Source of the DNA: Alphaproteobacteria bacterium | Lineage (GTDB): Bacteria; Pseudomonadota; Alphaproteobacteria; UBA7887 | Assembly: GCA_030739735.1 (NCBI GenBank) | Contig: JASLYQ010000001.1 | Coordinates: forward strand, 95,633 to 159,632 | DNA length: 64,000 nucleotides | Direction of reading: 5' to 3' | Shown: positions 33,120-44,996 of the stretch, piece after piece | How the letters are laid out: every line of letters starts with the position of its first letter | How positions within the stretch are numbered: the stretch's first letter is position 1 | Translations under genes and position numbers: made by a program | The notes under the pieces: model-generated | The model's input: only the letters and a program-made list of their open reading frames with translations | The model's database searches: none | Told to the model about the DNA's origin: nothing

Positions 33120-34868
33120 ATGCACGCCGAGACCCTCAACTTGCGCGACGTCATCGTCTTTCTGGTCGCCGCCGGGGTGGTGGTGCCGTTTATTCAACGC
33201 CTCAGAGTTAGCCCCGTACTCGGCTTCTTGTTCGTCGGCGTCGTCATCGGACCCTACGGGCTCGCGCGCTTTGAGGAGACCGTGCCCTGGTTCTCCTACG
33301 CTACGATCAGCGACCGCGACGGCGTGAACGCGTTGGCCGAGCTTGGCGTCGTTTTCCTGCTGTTCATGATCGGCCTCGAGCTCTCCTTCGAGCGACTCTG
33401 GAGCCTGCGCCATGCTGTCTTCGGCCTCGGCGGCGCCCAGGTCGCGGTCACCGGCGTCGCCATCGGCGGCATCGCTTATTTGTTCGATAATCCCCTGGCG
33501 ACCGCGGTGGTGCTCGGCGCCTGCTTCGCGCTTTCGTCCACCGCCATCGTCATGCAGCTGCTGGCCGAGAAGCGCCGCCTAGGCACACCGGTCGGGCGCA
33601 CCAGCTTCGCCATCCTCTTGTTCCAAGACCTCGCGGTGGTGCCGATCCTGTTCATGGTGAGCCTGTTCGCGACGCAGGCCGAGGGCCCGGTCATCGTCGC
33701 CTTCGCAACCGCACTCAGCCAAGCGGTGGTCACGGTCGTTGCGATTCTGCTGATCGGGCGCGTGGTGGTCCGCCCGCTTTTCCAATTCGTCGGCAGCACG
33801 GCGAGCCGCGAACTTTTCGTCGCCACGGTGCTGCTGGTGATTATCGGCACCGCCATCACCGCCAACGCGGCGGGTCTGTCGATGGCGCTCGGCGCTTTCC
33901 TCGCCGGGCTGATGTTCTCCGAGACCGAGTACCGCCACGAGATCACCGTCGACATCCAACCCTTCCGCGGCCTGCTGCTGGGGCTCTTTTTCGTCTCTGT
34001 CGGCATGGGCATCGACATGGCAGAGGTGGCGGTGCGGCCCTGGTGGCTGGCCTCCTCGGTGGTCGGGCTGTTCATGGTCAAGGGCGTGATCCTCTACGTG
34101 CTGGCGCGCTTCTCTGGCCACTCGCCCTCGGTTTCGCTGGAGACCAGCGTGCTACTCGGCCAGGGTGGCGAGTTCGCCTTCGTGGTGCTCGGCATGGCCG
34201 CAGCCGTCGGCCTAATGCCGCGCGACGTGGCCCAGTTCATGCTCATCGTCACGGGCCTGACCATGATAGCAACACCGCTTGCAGCCCGCATCGCGCGGCA
34301 ACTGGCGCTAGTGCTCGAGCGACTCGAGGCGCAGCGCGGCGAAACCGATCCCGATCCGCACGGCACCCTCAGCGGTCATGTGGTGGTGGTAGGCTACGGC
34401 CGCGTCGGCCGGCTGCTCGGCACCATCCTCGACGAGCAGGAGGTGCCCCATATCGCCATCGACAGCGATGCGTCACTAGTTACGCGCTTCCGCGGCCAGG
34501 GCGCCAACATCTATTTCGGCGACGCCAACCGCCCGGAGCTGTTGCGCCACCTCGGCATCAAGCAGGCCGCAGCCCTGGTCGTGACCATGGACGATGCTGA
34601 GCTTGCCGAGCATGTGGTTGAGGTAGCACGGCGCGCCTGGCCGCAGCTGCCCATTTATTGCCGCGCCCGCGACCCGGACCATGCGGCGCGGCTGTTGCGC
34701 CACGGCGCCACACGGGTGATACCGGAGGTCATGGAGACAACGTTGCAACTCGTCGAGGCCGTGCTTGAGAGCGCCGGCATCCCCGAGGATGCTGCGCGCC
34801 AGCTCGTCGAAGCGCGCCGCGAGGAACTGCACTCGATGCTTGAGCTCAGCGACGAGGAGGAGAAGTAG
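33120..34868 (+). CDS. Monovalent cation:proton antiporter-2 (KefB/KefC-like)
   Basis: A 582-residue protein. Residues 1-390 hold about 12 membrane segments with FLFVGVVIGPYG, GVVFLLFMIGLELSFERLW and the ion-site region FALSSTAIVMQLL; residues 415-540 are a TrkA-N domain with VVVGYGRVGRLLG (about 420) and HIAIDSD. Such proteins exchange K+ for H+ and are gated by NAD(H) or glutathione conjugates. In this window GSTs and glutathione synthesis are encoded, which would suit glutathione gating, but that is inference. Confidence 0.9.
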   Translation: MHAETLNLRDVIVFLVAAGVVVPFIQRLRVSPVLGFLFVGVVIGPYGLARFEETVPWFSYATISDRDGVNALAELGVVFLLFMIGLELSFERLWSLRHAVFGLGGAQVAVTGVAIGGIAYLFDNPLATAVVLGACFALSSTAIVMQLLAEKRRLGTPVGRTSFAILLFQDLAVVPILFMVSLFATQAEGPVIVAFATALSQAVVTVVAILLIGRVVVRPLFQFVGSTASRELFVATVLLVIIGTAITANAAGLSMALGAFLAGLMFSETEYRHEITVDIQPFRGLLLGLFFVSVGMGIDMAEVAVRPWWLASSVVGLFMVKGVILYVLARFSGHSPSVSLETSVLLGQGGEFAFVVLGMAAAVGLMPRDVAQFMLIVTGLTMIATPLAARIARQLALVLERLEAQRGETDPDPHGTLSGHVVVVGYGRVGRLLGTILDEQEVPHIAIDSDASLVTRFRGQGANIYFGDANRPELLRHLGIKQAAALVVTMDDAELAEHVVEVARRAWPQLPIYCRARDPDHAARLLRHGATRVIPEVMETTLQLVEAVLESAGIPEDAARQLVEARREELHSMLELSDEEEK

Positions 34869-34874
34869 ATAAAT

Positions 34875-35300
34875 ATGAAACCCGCCGGCAATCGCCAGGT
34901 AGTGCTCCCGACCCGGCCCGACGGCATCCCCCAGGCGGAGCATTCCGCATTGCGCGAGGTGGTGCGGCCCGAGCCGGCCACCGGCCAGTTCCTGGTGCAC
35001 GATCTCTATCTCTCCATCAATTCGACCATGCGCGACTAGGTCAGCGCAGTGGCCAACTATTCCGAGCCCGTGGCGCTCGGCGCGCCAATGCGCGTGGCCA
35101 TGGTCGCGGAGATGGTGCAAAGCCGGCACCCAGATTACATCAAAGGCGAGATCCTCTGCGGTATATTTAGCTGGCAGGGCTGTGCGCTCGGCAACGGCAG
35201 CGAGGTCCGGTTTTGCCACGATGCCTCGCTCGACCTGCCCCATGGCCGCGGCAGGGTCCAGGCGGCGATAGACCGGCTGGCGCGGGCTGCCAGAGTGTGA
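34875..35300 (+). pseudogene. Truncated NADP-dependent oxidoreductase (CurA/PTGR type) with amber codon
   Basis: The frame from ATG 34875 reads NRQVVLPTRPDGIPQ, LREVVRPEPATGQFLV and LYLSINSTMRD, the N-terminal GroES-like domain of zinc-independent medium-chain reductases. It meets TAG at 35037-35039 where relatives typically have a Trp or Arg. The same frame then continues the homology (ANYSEPVALGAPMRV, HPDYIKGEILCG, WQGCAL) until about 35210, after which the NADP-binding domain of about 200 residues is missing. Both the nonsense codon and the deletion disable it. Confidence 0.82.
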
Positions 35301-36184
35301 GCCATCCGGCGGCATCGCGGCGAATTCTGGGGGTCTTGCCTACAACGGCGCTTGCAGCGCTGTGGATGAGCGGCACCGTGGCCAGCTTCATGGCCATGGC
35401 CATTTCCGTGCGCGAACTCTCTGACACGCTGCATACGTTCGAAATCCTTACACTACGCAGCATTATCGGGCTGATCGTAGTGTATCTCGTCGTAACTCTC
35501 AGCCGCGATAGCACGCTGCAAAGCCGTCAGCCGCGCTGGCAACTACGCCGTAACCTGCTGCATTTCTTCGGCCAGGCAGGCTGGACCTACGGTCTCGGCG
35601 TGCTACCGCTGGCCATGGTGTTCACATTGGAGTTCACGGTGCCGGCCTGGACCGCGTTGCTGGCGGTGCTGTTTCTCGGCGAACGCTTCAGCCGCAACCG
35701 CGGCGTATCGGTGGCCGGCGGCATTATTGGCGTGCTTGTCATCCTGCGCCCCGACACCGCCATACCCGACGCTGCGGCACTGGTCGTGCTCGGCGCGGCG
35801 GTAGCCTATGCCGGCGCCCACACCATGACCAAGCAGCTGACCCGCACTGACGGCGCTCTCGCCATCCTGTTCTGGATGTCGGCGATCCAGCTGCCGCTCG
35901 GTCTCGGTGCCAATGCCGCGTTCGGCACCTGGGTCATGCCGACAATGGGCGATCTACCCTGGGTATTTATGGTCGGCCTGGCAGCGCTCAGCGCACATTT
36001 TTGCATGACCCGAGCGCTGAGGCTGGCCGATGCCACCATCGTCATGCCCCTCGACTTCATCCGTCTACCGTTGATTGTTCTGGTGGGCTGGGCCTTCTAC
36101 GGCGAAGCGCTGCGCCTGGAGGTGGTTATTGGCGCCAGCGTCATCATCGTTAGTCTGCTCTACGCGCTACGCTGCGAGCGCTGA
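35297..36184 (+). CDS. DMT-superfamily transporter (EamA domains)
   Basis: About 295 residues from GTG 35297, which overlaps the stop of the preceding dead frame (GTGA). Ten hydrophobic helices form two EamA repeats; the first repeat ends in EFTVPAWTALLAVLFLGERFSRNR and the second in DFIRLPLIVLVGWAFYGEALRLEV, the characteristic E-x-x-x end-of-repeat pattern. These proteins export metabolites. The substrate is unknown. Confidence 0.82.
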   Translation: MSHPAASRRILGVLPTTALAALWMSGTVASFMAMAISVRELSDTLHTFEILTLRSIIGLIVVYLVVTLSRDSTLQSRQPRWQLRRNLLHFFGQAGWTYGLGVLPLAMVFTLEFTVPAWTALLAVLFLGERFSRNRGVSVAGGIIGVLVILRPDTAIPDAAALVVLGAAVAYAGAHTMTKQLTRTDGALAILFWMSAIQLPLGLGANAAFGTWVMPTMGDLPWVFMVGLAALSAHFCMTRALRLADATIVMPLDFIRLPLIVLVGWAFYGEALRLEVVIGASVIIVSLLYALRCER

Positions 36185-36212
36185 GTCGATTTACTGCCGC
36201 GCTGTCGTAAGA

Positions 36213-36434
36213 TTGAGACACATTGCATTGGTTGCGTGCGATCTTGAAGCCTCGTGCGAAACGCTGACGAAGATCCTTAGCATCAAGGTCACCTACCCTG
36301 ACCCCGGTGTGCAAGTCGTCGACCCAGCCACCACGGACACAGCCGCAGCGTTCGCGGAAGCCCGCGCCCGCCGTCTGCTCCATGACGACACCTCAGTCAC
36401 TATCTGTGGCACGGTATTCAATCTAGTCGGCTAA
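36213..36434 (+). pseudogene. Shortened VOC/glyoxalase-family fragment
   Basis: A TTG-started frame reads RHIALVACDLEASCETLTKILSI, the first beta-alpha of VOC proteins, then skips to a C-terminal-looking DDTSVTICGTVFNLVG. At 73 residues it lacks the central strands of one module and therefore most metal ligands. Internal deletion of a roughly 150-300-residue gene is the simplest reading. It overlaps the carboxypeptidase gene tail-to-tail by 12 bases. Confidence 0.5.
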
Positions 36435-37916
36435 ATATCGTGCCCTGAGATGCGTTTCAAAGTCATCTGCATCCAGCGGCCTGCCAGTGGCGCAGGTGAC
36501 CAGCGCGCGGGCGTCTAGCGAACTGGCGTGAGCATGGACGTTTTTGCCGAGCCAGCCAAGCAGCGGGCGGAAATCGCCCTCACCGAGCGCAGTCTCCAGC
36601 TCGGGCACGGCGCGGCGAGCGGCCTGGAAAAGTTGGGCTGCGGTGACAGCACCCAAGGTATAGGTGGGAAAATAGCCGAAGATACCCTCCACCCAGTGTA
36701 TGTCCTGCAGGCAGCCGTCTCGGTCATCTGGCGGGACGATGCCGAGGTCATCGCGCATTCCTTCGGCCCAGGCGCCGGGCAGGTCGGAAACCTCCAACTC
36801 GCCCGCGATAAGCAGGCGCTCGAGGCGCGTACGCAAGAGAATGTGCAAGGGGTAGGTCACCTCGTCAGCATCGACGCGGATCAGGCTCGGCGCAACGCGC
36901 GCCTGCAGGCGGTAAAGATTGTCGGCACTCCAGGCCTCACCCTCACCGCCGAAGGCCTCACGCATCAGCGGCGCCGCGAAGGTCATGAAGGCACGCCCAC
37001 GACAGGCCTGCATCTCGATAATCAGCGACTGGCTTTCATGGACGCTCATGCCGAGCGCCTCGCCAACCGGCTGGTAGCGCCACTCGCGCGGCAGGCCGTA
37101 GTCGTAGAGCGCGTGCCCGGTCTCGTGCAGCACAGCCATGATGGCCGATGTAAAATCGTCCTCGTCGTAGCGCGTGGTGATGCGCAGGTCTTCGGGTGTG
37201 CCGCTGGAGAAGGGGTGGCGGCTGGTGTCGAGACGACCGTGCTCGGCGGGAAAGCCCACCGCGGCCATTAGCCGCTCCGCCAGGCGCTGCTGGTCGGCAG
37301 CCGCGAAGGGTCCATTAGGCAGGCGTGGTGGAGGCTCGGCCGCCTGGCGCTCGGCCACGGTGGCAACGAGCTGCGGTAGATCGCGGGCGAGGCGCGCGAA
37401 CAGGTCCTCAAAGTCTGCCGCACGCAGGCCTGCATCCCATTGGTCGAGCAAGGCATCGTAAGGCGTGCAGCCGAGCACCTCGCCCTTTACCGTAGCAACC
37501 TCACGGGCGAGCCGCACAACCTCCGTCAACAAGGGCGCAAGGCCGGAGAAATCGTTCGCTGGACGGGCCTCGCGCCAGGCTGTCTCACAGGCCAGCGCAG
37601 CACGCGTCTCAGCCTCGTGAAGATCGGCCGAAACCGCCAGTGCGTGCTGCCAGCGCCGACGCATGGTGGCGAGATTGGCACTTTGCCAGCTATCGAGCAC
37701 CTCGTTCTCGGCGCTATCCAGCAGGTCCGCCAAAGTCGGATCTCTCAGCAACTCATGGCGGATCAGCGTCAGTTCCGTCAATTGCTCGGCACGCGCCGCC
37801 GCGCCGCGCCGTGGCATCAGCGCCGCGCAGTCCCACTCCAGCAGCCGGCTAGCCTCGCCGAGCAGGGAGAGGCGTCGGAAGCGCGCTTCGAGCGCGCCAT
37901 AGGCCTCAGGCGTCAA
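36423..37916 (-). CDS. Carboxypeptidase Taq (peptidase family M32)
   Basis: A 497-residue metallopeptidase. The zinc site HETGH lies near residue 261 with LYDYGLPREW following, and the third ligand Glu in MSVHESQSLIIEMQ about 30 residues on. DLPGAWAEGMRDDLGI and DIHWVEGIFGYFPTYTLG are M32 landmarks. It removes C-terminal residues from peptides in the cytoplasm. Its start overlaps the 3' end of ctaA by 11 bases, so it is the last gene of the oxidase-assembly run. Confidence 0.92.
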   Translation of the reverse strand: MTPEAYGALEARFRRLSLLGEASRLLEWDCAALMPRRGAAARAEQLTELTLIRHELLRDPTLADLLDSAENEVLDSWQSANLATMRRRWQHALAVSADLHEAETRAALACETAWREARPANDFSGLAPLLTEVVRLAREVATVKGEVLGCTPYDALLDQWDAGLRAADFEDLFARLARDLPQLVATVAERQAAEPPPRLPNGPFAAADQQRLAERLMAAVGFPAEHGRLDTSRHPFSSGTPEDLRITTRYDEDDFTSAIMAVLHETGHALYDYGLPREWRYQPVGEALGMSVHESQSLIIEMQACRGRAFMTFAAPLMREAFGGEGEAWSADNLYRLQARVAPSLIRVDADEVTYPLHILLRTRLERLLIAGELEVSDLPGAWAEGMRDDLGIVPPDDRDGCLQDIHWVEGIFGYFPTYTLGAVTAAQLFQAARRAVPELETALGEGDFRPLLGWLGKNVHAHASSLDARALVTCATGRPLDADDFETHLRARYLAD

Positions 37917-38811
37917 GGCGCACCATCACGGCCAGGTTGGTAAAAAGCAGGACGCCGATAGCTTGGTGGATGATCCCAACGAGTACCTGCGGCCAAAGGC
38001 CAACGCCGGAGAAGACGTAAATCACGCCGGCCCCAAACAGAACCTGGAGTACGAGCACAGAGAGCGCCATGCTGCCCGCTCGCCGGAACGGCGTGTGCTC
38101 GCCACGGCGCGCGACTGCCCAGAGCACGGTAACGATCACGGCCGTCGCTAGAGCCAGCACGCGATGGCCGAAATTGAGCGCGATGCCCGAATCACTCAGA
38201 TCCGGGATCACAGCGCCGTCGCACAGCGGCCAGCTGGCGCAGGTGAGGCTGGCGCCAGACTTGGCCACCATGGCGCCGCTGGCAACAGTGACCAGGGCCA
38301 GTACCGCCGCTGGCCAGACCAGGGCGTGGCCCGCACCCTTGCGGGGGTCATCCGGGCTCCGCGCCAGCATGTAGGCGTGCACGACCAGCGCCAGCAGCAC
38401 CAGCGCCACGCTGAGATGTACCGCCACTGACCAGGGGCTGTTGCGATCGAGCACCGTAAAGCCGCCAAGCCCAGCCTGGATCAGCAACAGAACCGCCGCA
38501 ACGACCATGACCTTAAAGATTGTCGGAACCTCGCAACGCTTGCGCCAGGCCATCACCAGTAGCGCCAAAGTGAGTGGGCCGACCAGCACCGCAGCGTTGA
38601 AGCGATGGGTCCATTCCAACATCACCTGGCCAAAGGTATAGTCCACTTCCAGGGCCGTAAGCTCGGCAGGGCTGGGAAACCAGAGCCCATAACAAAGCGG
38701 CCAGTCGGGGCAGGAGAGGCCGGAATCGGTGAGCCGGGTCAGGGCGCCGAGAAGAATTTGCACGAATATTGCGGTCGCCGTGAGTGCCGCGACTTTCCGA
38801 AGGGCCGTCAT
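37906..38811 (-). CDS. ctaA: Heme A synthase (CtaA/Cox15 family)
   Basis: A 301-residue membrane protein from ATG 38811, overlapping the SURF1 stop (ATGA). Eight helices contain the four heme-binding His of the family in EWTHRFN, VHLSVALVL, NFGHRVLAL and IHQAIGVLL; GALTRLTDSGLSCPDWPLCYG is the hallmark first periplasmic loop, repeated as SLTCASWPLCDG with its Cys pair. It oxidises heme O, made by CtaB in the same operon, to heme A for subunit I. Confidence 0.92.
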   Translation of the reverse strand: MTALRKVAALTATAIFVQILLGALTRLTDSGLSCPDWPLCYGLWFPSPAELTALEVDYTFGQVMLEWTHRFNAAVLVGPLTLALLVMAWRKRCEVPTIFKVMVVAAVLLLIQAGLGGFTVLDRNSPWSVAVHLSVALVLLALVVHAYMLARSPDDPRKGAGHALVWPAAVLALVTVASGAMVAKSGASLTCASWPLCDGAVIPDLSDSGIALNFGHRVLALATAVIVTVLWAVARRGEHTPFRRAGSMALSVLVLQVLFGAGVIYVFSGVGLWPQVLVGIIHQAIGVLLFTNLAVMVRLDA

Positions 38812-39470
38812 CTTCTCGCTCTCTCCGCCTCTCTGCGGAACAGGACATAGACCACTAGTAAGCCCACCGCCAGCGCGAACCAAGTGAGCGCATATTGCAG
38901 GTGGTCGTTGCGCAACGAAAGTGCTCTCTGGCGCGCCAAAGGCCAGCCGCCCGGATTAACCGTCGCCGCTTCCAAATAAAACGGTAAGGCCTCGCTGCCG
39001 GCCATCTCGGCGGGATCGATGCGGTACCACTGCTCCGCCTCAGGCTGATTGTCCGGCGTGAAGCGATTTGGCGTCGGCGGTAGGCGCAACAGCCCTTCGA
39101 CAGTGACGGCGCCTTGCGGCCGAGGAATGACATTACGCACAGCATCAGGCAACCAACCGCGGTCGACCAGTAGCAGGCGGCCGTCGTCTAGACGCAAGGG
39201 CGTGACCACGACAACACCGACCTTGCGCTCGTGGGTCTGGGCTAGAATCAGGCGCTCGCGTGTATGATCAAAGGTGCCGGACGTGCTGACGCGGGTGAAC
39301 TCCTCCGCAGTCGCGGGCAGGGGCACCGCGGGCGCGCGGGCGCGGGTCTCTATGGCAGCAATGAGGTCACGCTTCCATTGCAGGCGGTCGAGCTGCCAGA
39401 GCCCGAGCCCGAGCAGCACAGCAAGCGCCAAAACGGCGACGATGTCAGTGACGAGGCCGCTTTCCCGCAT
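38808..39470 (-). CDS. SURF1-family cytochrome oxidase assembly protein
   Basis: A 220-residue protein with one helix at each end (VLALAVLLGLGLWQLDRLQWK and TWFALAVGLLVVYVLF) and a periplasmic domain carrying GTFDHTRERLILAQTH and LVDRGWLP. SURF1 (Shy1) hands heme A to subunit I. The C-terminal NDHLQYALTWF is the family's last signature. It overlaps the DUF983 gene by 26 bases upstream and heme A synthase by 4 bases downstream. Confidence 0.92.
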   Translation of the reverse strand: MRESGLVTDIVAVLALAVLLGLGLWQLDRLQWKRDLIAAIETRARAPAVPLPATAEEFTRVSTSGTFDHTRERLILAQTHERKVGVVVVTPLRLDDGRLLLVDRGWLPDAVRNVIPRPQGAVTVEGLLRLPPTPNRFTPDNQPEAEQWYRIDPAEMAGSEALPFYLEAATVNPGGWPLARQRALSLRNDHLQYALTWFALAVGLLVVYVLFRREAERARR

Positions 39471-39819
39471 CGAGAATGTTGTGGCGATAATACAATCCCA
39501 CCATGCCGGCCTTGAGCACGGGCAGCAGCACCAGCGACAACCCGAGGATGAGCGGAGTCCACAATAGCATGTGCAGCCAGAGCGGCGGCGCGAAACTGAG
39601 CTCGGTCCAAAGCACCAGCCCGACGACGATGAAACCGACGATCATGATGATGAACACGGCAGGGCCGTCGCCGCTGTCCTGGAACCTAAGATCAAGGTCG
39701 CAGACCGCACAACGGTCCGCGACCTGGAGATAGCGTCGGTAGAGATGGCCCTCGCCGCAGGCGGGGCAACGACGCTTAAGCGCCGCCGCCAGCAGCGAGG
39801 GGAGTGCGCTGAGGCTCAG
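39445..39819 (-). CDS. DUF983 family protein, apparently with a CTG start
   Basis: The frame is open from 39819 and contains the full DUF983 pattern: RCPACGEGHLYRRYLQVADRCAVCDLDL (two C-x2-C pairs) and two membrane helices (VFIIMIVGFIVVGLVLW). A TAG lies one codon before CTG 39819-39817, and no ATG, GTG or TTG precedes the zinc motif. CTG overlaps the subunit III stop (CTGA), mirroring the ATGA couplings of this operon, so initiation at CTG is the best reading. The function is unknown; the family often lies beside oxidase genes. Confidence 0.8.
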   Translation of the reverse strand: MSLSALPSLLAAALKRRCPACGEGHLYRRYLQVADRCAVCDLDLRFQDSGDGPAVFIIMIVGFIVVGLVLWTELSFAPPLWLHMLLWTPLILGLSLVLLPVLKAGMVGLYYRHNILDAGKRPRH

Positions 39820-40643
39820 CTACCGCCCCACCAGTAGATGCAGGTGAACAAGAAGAGCCACACCACATCGACGAAATGCCAGTACCAGGCTGCCGCCTCG
39901 AAGCCGAAATGCTGCTCCGGCTTGAAGTGGTCCTTATAGGCCCTGCCCAGGCAAACGATCAGAAAGATGGTGCCAATGATGACGTGGGTACCGTGGAAGC
40001 CCGTCGCCATGAAGAAGGTCGAGGGATAGATGCCGTCGGTGAAGGAGAACGGCGCGTGGCTGTACTCATAGGCCTGTACGGCGGTGAAAAGCGCGCCAAG
40101 GCCGACCGTGAGCCAAAGACCCAGCACGAGATGCTTCTTGTTCTGCTCCTTAAGGGCGTGGTGCGCCCAAGTGACCGTGGCTCCCGAGGTGAGTAAAATC
40201 ACCGTGTTTAGCAGCGGCAGGTGCCAGGGATCGAAGACCTCGATCGAGGCCGGCGGCCACTGACCCTCGTTGGCCATCACGCGCTCGAACTGGATCGCTT
40301 CGTTGGCGTAGATCGAGGCATCGAAGAAGGCCCAGAACCAGGCCGCAAAGAACATCACCTCCGAGGCAATGAACAGCACCATGCCGTAACGCAGGCCGAG
40401 CTGGACGACCGGCGTATGGTGCCCCTCGACGAGTGCCTCGCGGATGACGTCGCGCCACCACACCACCATGGTCAGGGCAACGATGAGGGCACCGAGGATG
40501 GCGATGGCGCCGCCACCGCCCTGCTCATGCATGTACATGACCATGCCGCCGGTGATCAGCAGCGCTCCAAGCGCCCCGACAATCGGCCACGGGCTAGGGT
40601 CTACCAGGTGATAGGGGTGGTTCTGGTGGGCAACGTCGCTCAT
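39816..40643 (-). CDS. ctaE: Cytochrome c oxidase subunit III
   Basis: A 275-residue protein with seven helices. HPYHLVDPSPWPIVGALGAL at the N-terminus, SEVMFFAAWFWAFFDASI (with the conserved Glu) and HVIIGTIFLIVCL are diagnostic; the end YWHFVDVVWLFLFTCIYWWG is the usual C-terminus. It stabilises the aa3 oxidase and proton uptake. It lies 28 bases after ctaG and is coupled with the DUF983 gene. Confidence 0.95.
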   Translation of the reverse strand: MSDVAHQNHPYHLVDPSPWPIVGALGALLITGGMVMYMHEQGGGGAIAILGALIVALTMVVWWRDVIREALVEGHHTPVVQLGLRYGMVLFIASEVMFFAAWFWAFFDASIYANEAIQFERVMANEGQWPPASIEVFDPWHLPLLNTVILLTSGATVTWAHHALKEQNKKHLVLGLWLTVGLGALFTAVQAYEYSHAPFSFTDGIYPSTFFMATGFHGTHVIIGTIFLIVCLGRAYKDHFKPEQHFGFEAAAWYWHFVDVVWLFLFTCIYWWGGS

Positions 40644-40671
40644 GTCAATCTCTCCGCGCTCTGCGTGGTCT

Positions 40672-41271
40672 TCAGTTCAGCGTTGTCGCCGGCAGCGCCG
40701 CGACATCCGCCGTTTGGCTCCGGCGTGCCAGCGCCTCTGGGCCGGCATCGAAGAAGGTATAGGACAGGGTGATAGTGCGAATCCCCGCCGTGTTGGGATC
40801 ATCAGCTATGGCCGGATCGATAAAAAATTGTACCGGCAGCTCGGCGCTGGCACCGGACTCGAGATACTGCTCCTCGAAGCAGAAGCAGTCGATCTTGTTG
40901 AAATAGGCGCCCGCCACCTGCGGCGTGACATTGAAGGTGGCACTGCCGACCAGTGGGGCCTTGCTCAGATTGTCAGCCCGGTAGAAGGCCAGCGCGCTCT
41001 CGCCGGCGCGCAAGGTGAGGTGGCCCTGCAGAGGCTGGAATGCCCAGGGCAAGTCGCGATTGGTATCGGCATTAAAGGTGACCGTGATCTCGTGCTGGCT
41101 GACGCCGCCCGGCACCGCCTCCGCCACCTTGGTGGTGCCACCATAGCCCGTCACCTGGCAGAACAGCTGGTATAGCGGCACGGAGGCGTACGCGAGGCCG
41201 ACCATGCCGCAAACGGTAGCGCCCAGCGCCAGCGCCAGACGACGGTTTCGGGATGTCGTACTCGCCCCCAT
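40672..41271 (-). CDS. ctaG: Cytochrome c oxidase assembly protein CtaG/Cox11
   Basis: A 199-residue protein from ATG 41271. One N-terminal helix (ALALGATVCGMVGLAYASVPLYQLFC) anchors a periplasmic domain with the copper-binding FNKIDCFCFEEQ motif. It delivers Cu(I) to the CuB site of subunit I. The start is two bases after the stop of the small coxF-like ORF (TGAGCATG). An upstream TTG would add two residues and is less likely. Confidence 0.94.
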   Translation of the reverse strand: MGASTTSRNRRLALALGATVCGMVGLAYASVPLYQLFCQVTGYGGTTKVAEAVPGGVSQHEITVTFNADTNRDLPWAFQPLQGHLTLRAGESALAFYRADNLSKAPLVGSATFNVTPQVAGAYFNKIDCFCFEEQYLESGASAELPVQFFIDPAIADDPNTAGIRTITLSYTFFDAGPEALARRSQTADVAALPATTLN

Positions 41272-41273
41272 GC

Positions 41274-41401
41274 TCAACCTCCGCCGCCGAACTTAGCGAG
41301 CGTGATGAAGAAGAACAGCGCCACCAGCGCACACAGCGTGGCCGCCAGCGCTAAATTGCGGCGGCGCTGCTTCTTGTGCTGCTCGTGCATAGGCACCGCG
41401 C

Positions 41402-41405
<4 letters not shown>
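41274..41405 (-). CDS. Small single-helix protein of the oxidase operon (CoxF-like)
   Basis: A 43-residue ORF. ATG 41405 overlaps the ctaB stop (ATGA). The N-terminus is basic (EQHKKQRRRN) and is followed by one helix (LALAATLCALVALFFFITLA) and a Gly-rich tail. Small proteins of this shape sit between ctaB and ctaG in many alphaproteobacteria and are called CoxF or cytochrome oxidase assembly protein; sequence conservation is low, so the match rests on position and topology. Confidence 0.7.
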
Positions 41406-44837
<3,432 letters not shown>

Positions 44838-44996
44838 ATGAATTTCGTCCTTTATCGAACTTAAGACACAGCCAGCGGCCACAACCTAAAGAGGAAACAA
44901 CCGAACTTTCCCCCATGATTTTTATAATATAATGCCGCGCGTTGACGGAAATCAAGTTGTGGCATACTTCGCAATCACTTTTTGTCTAGGAACGCC

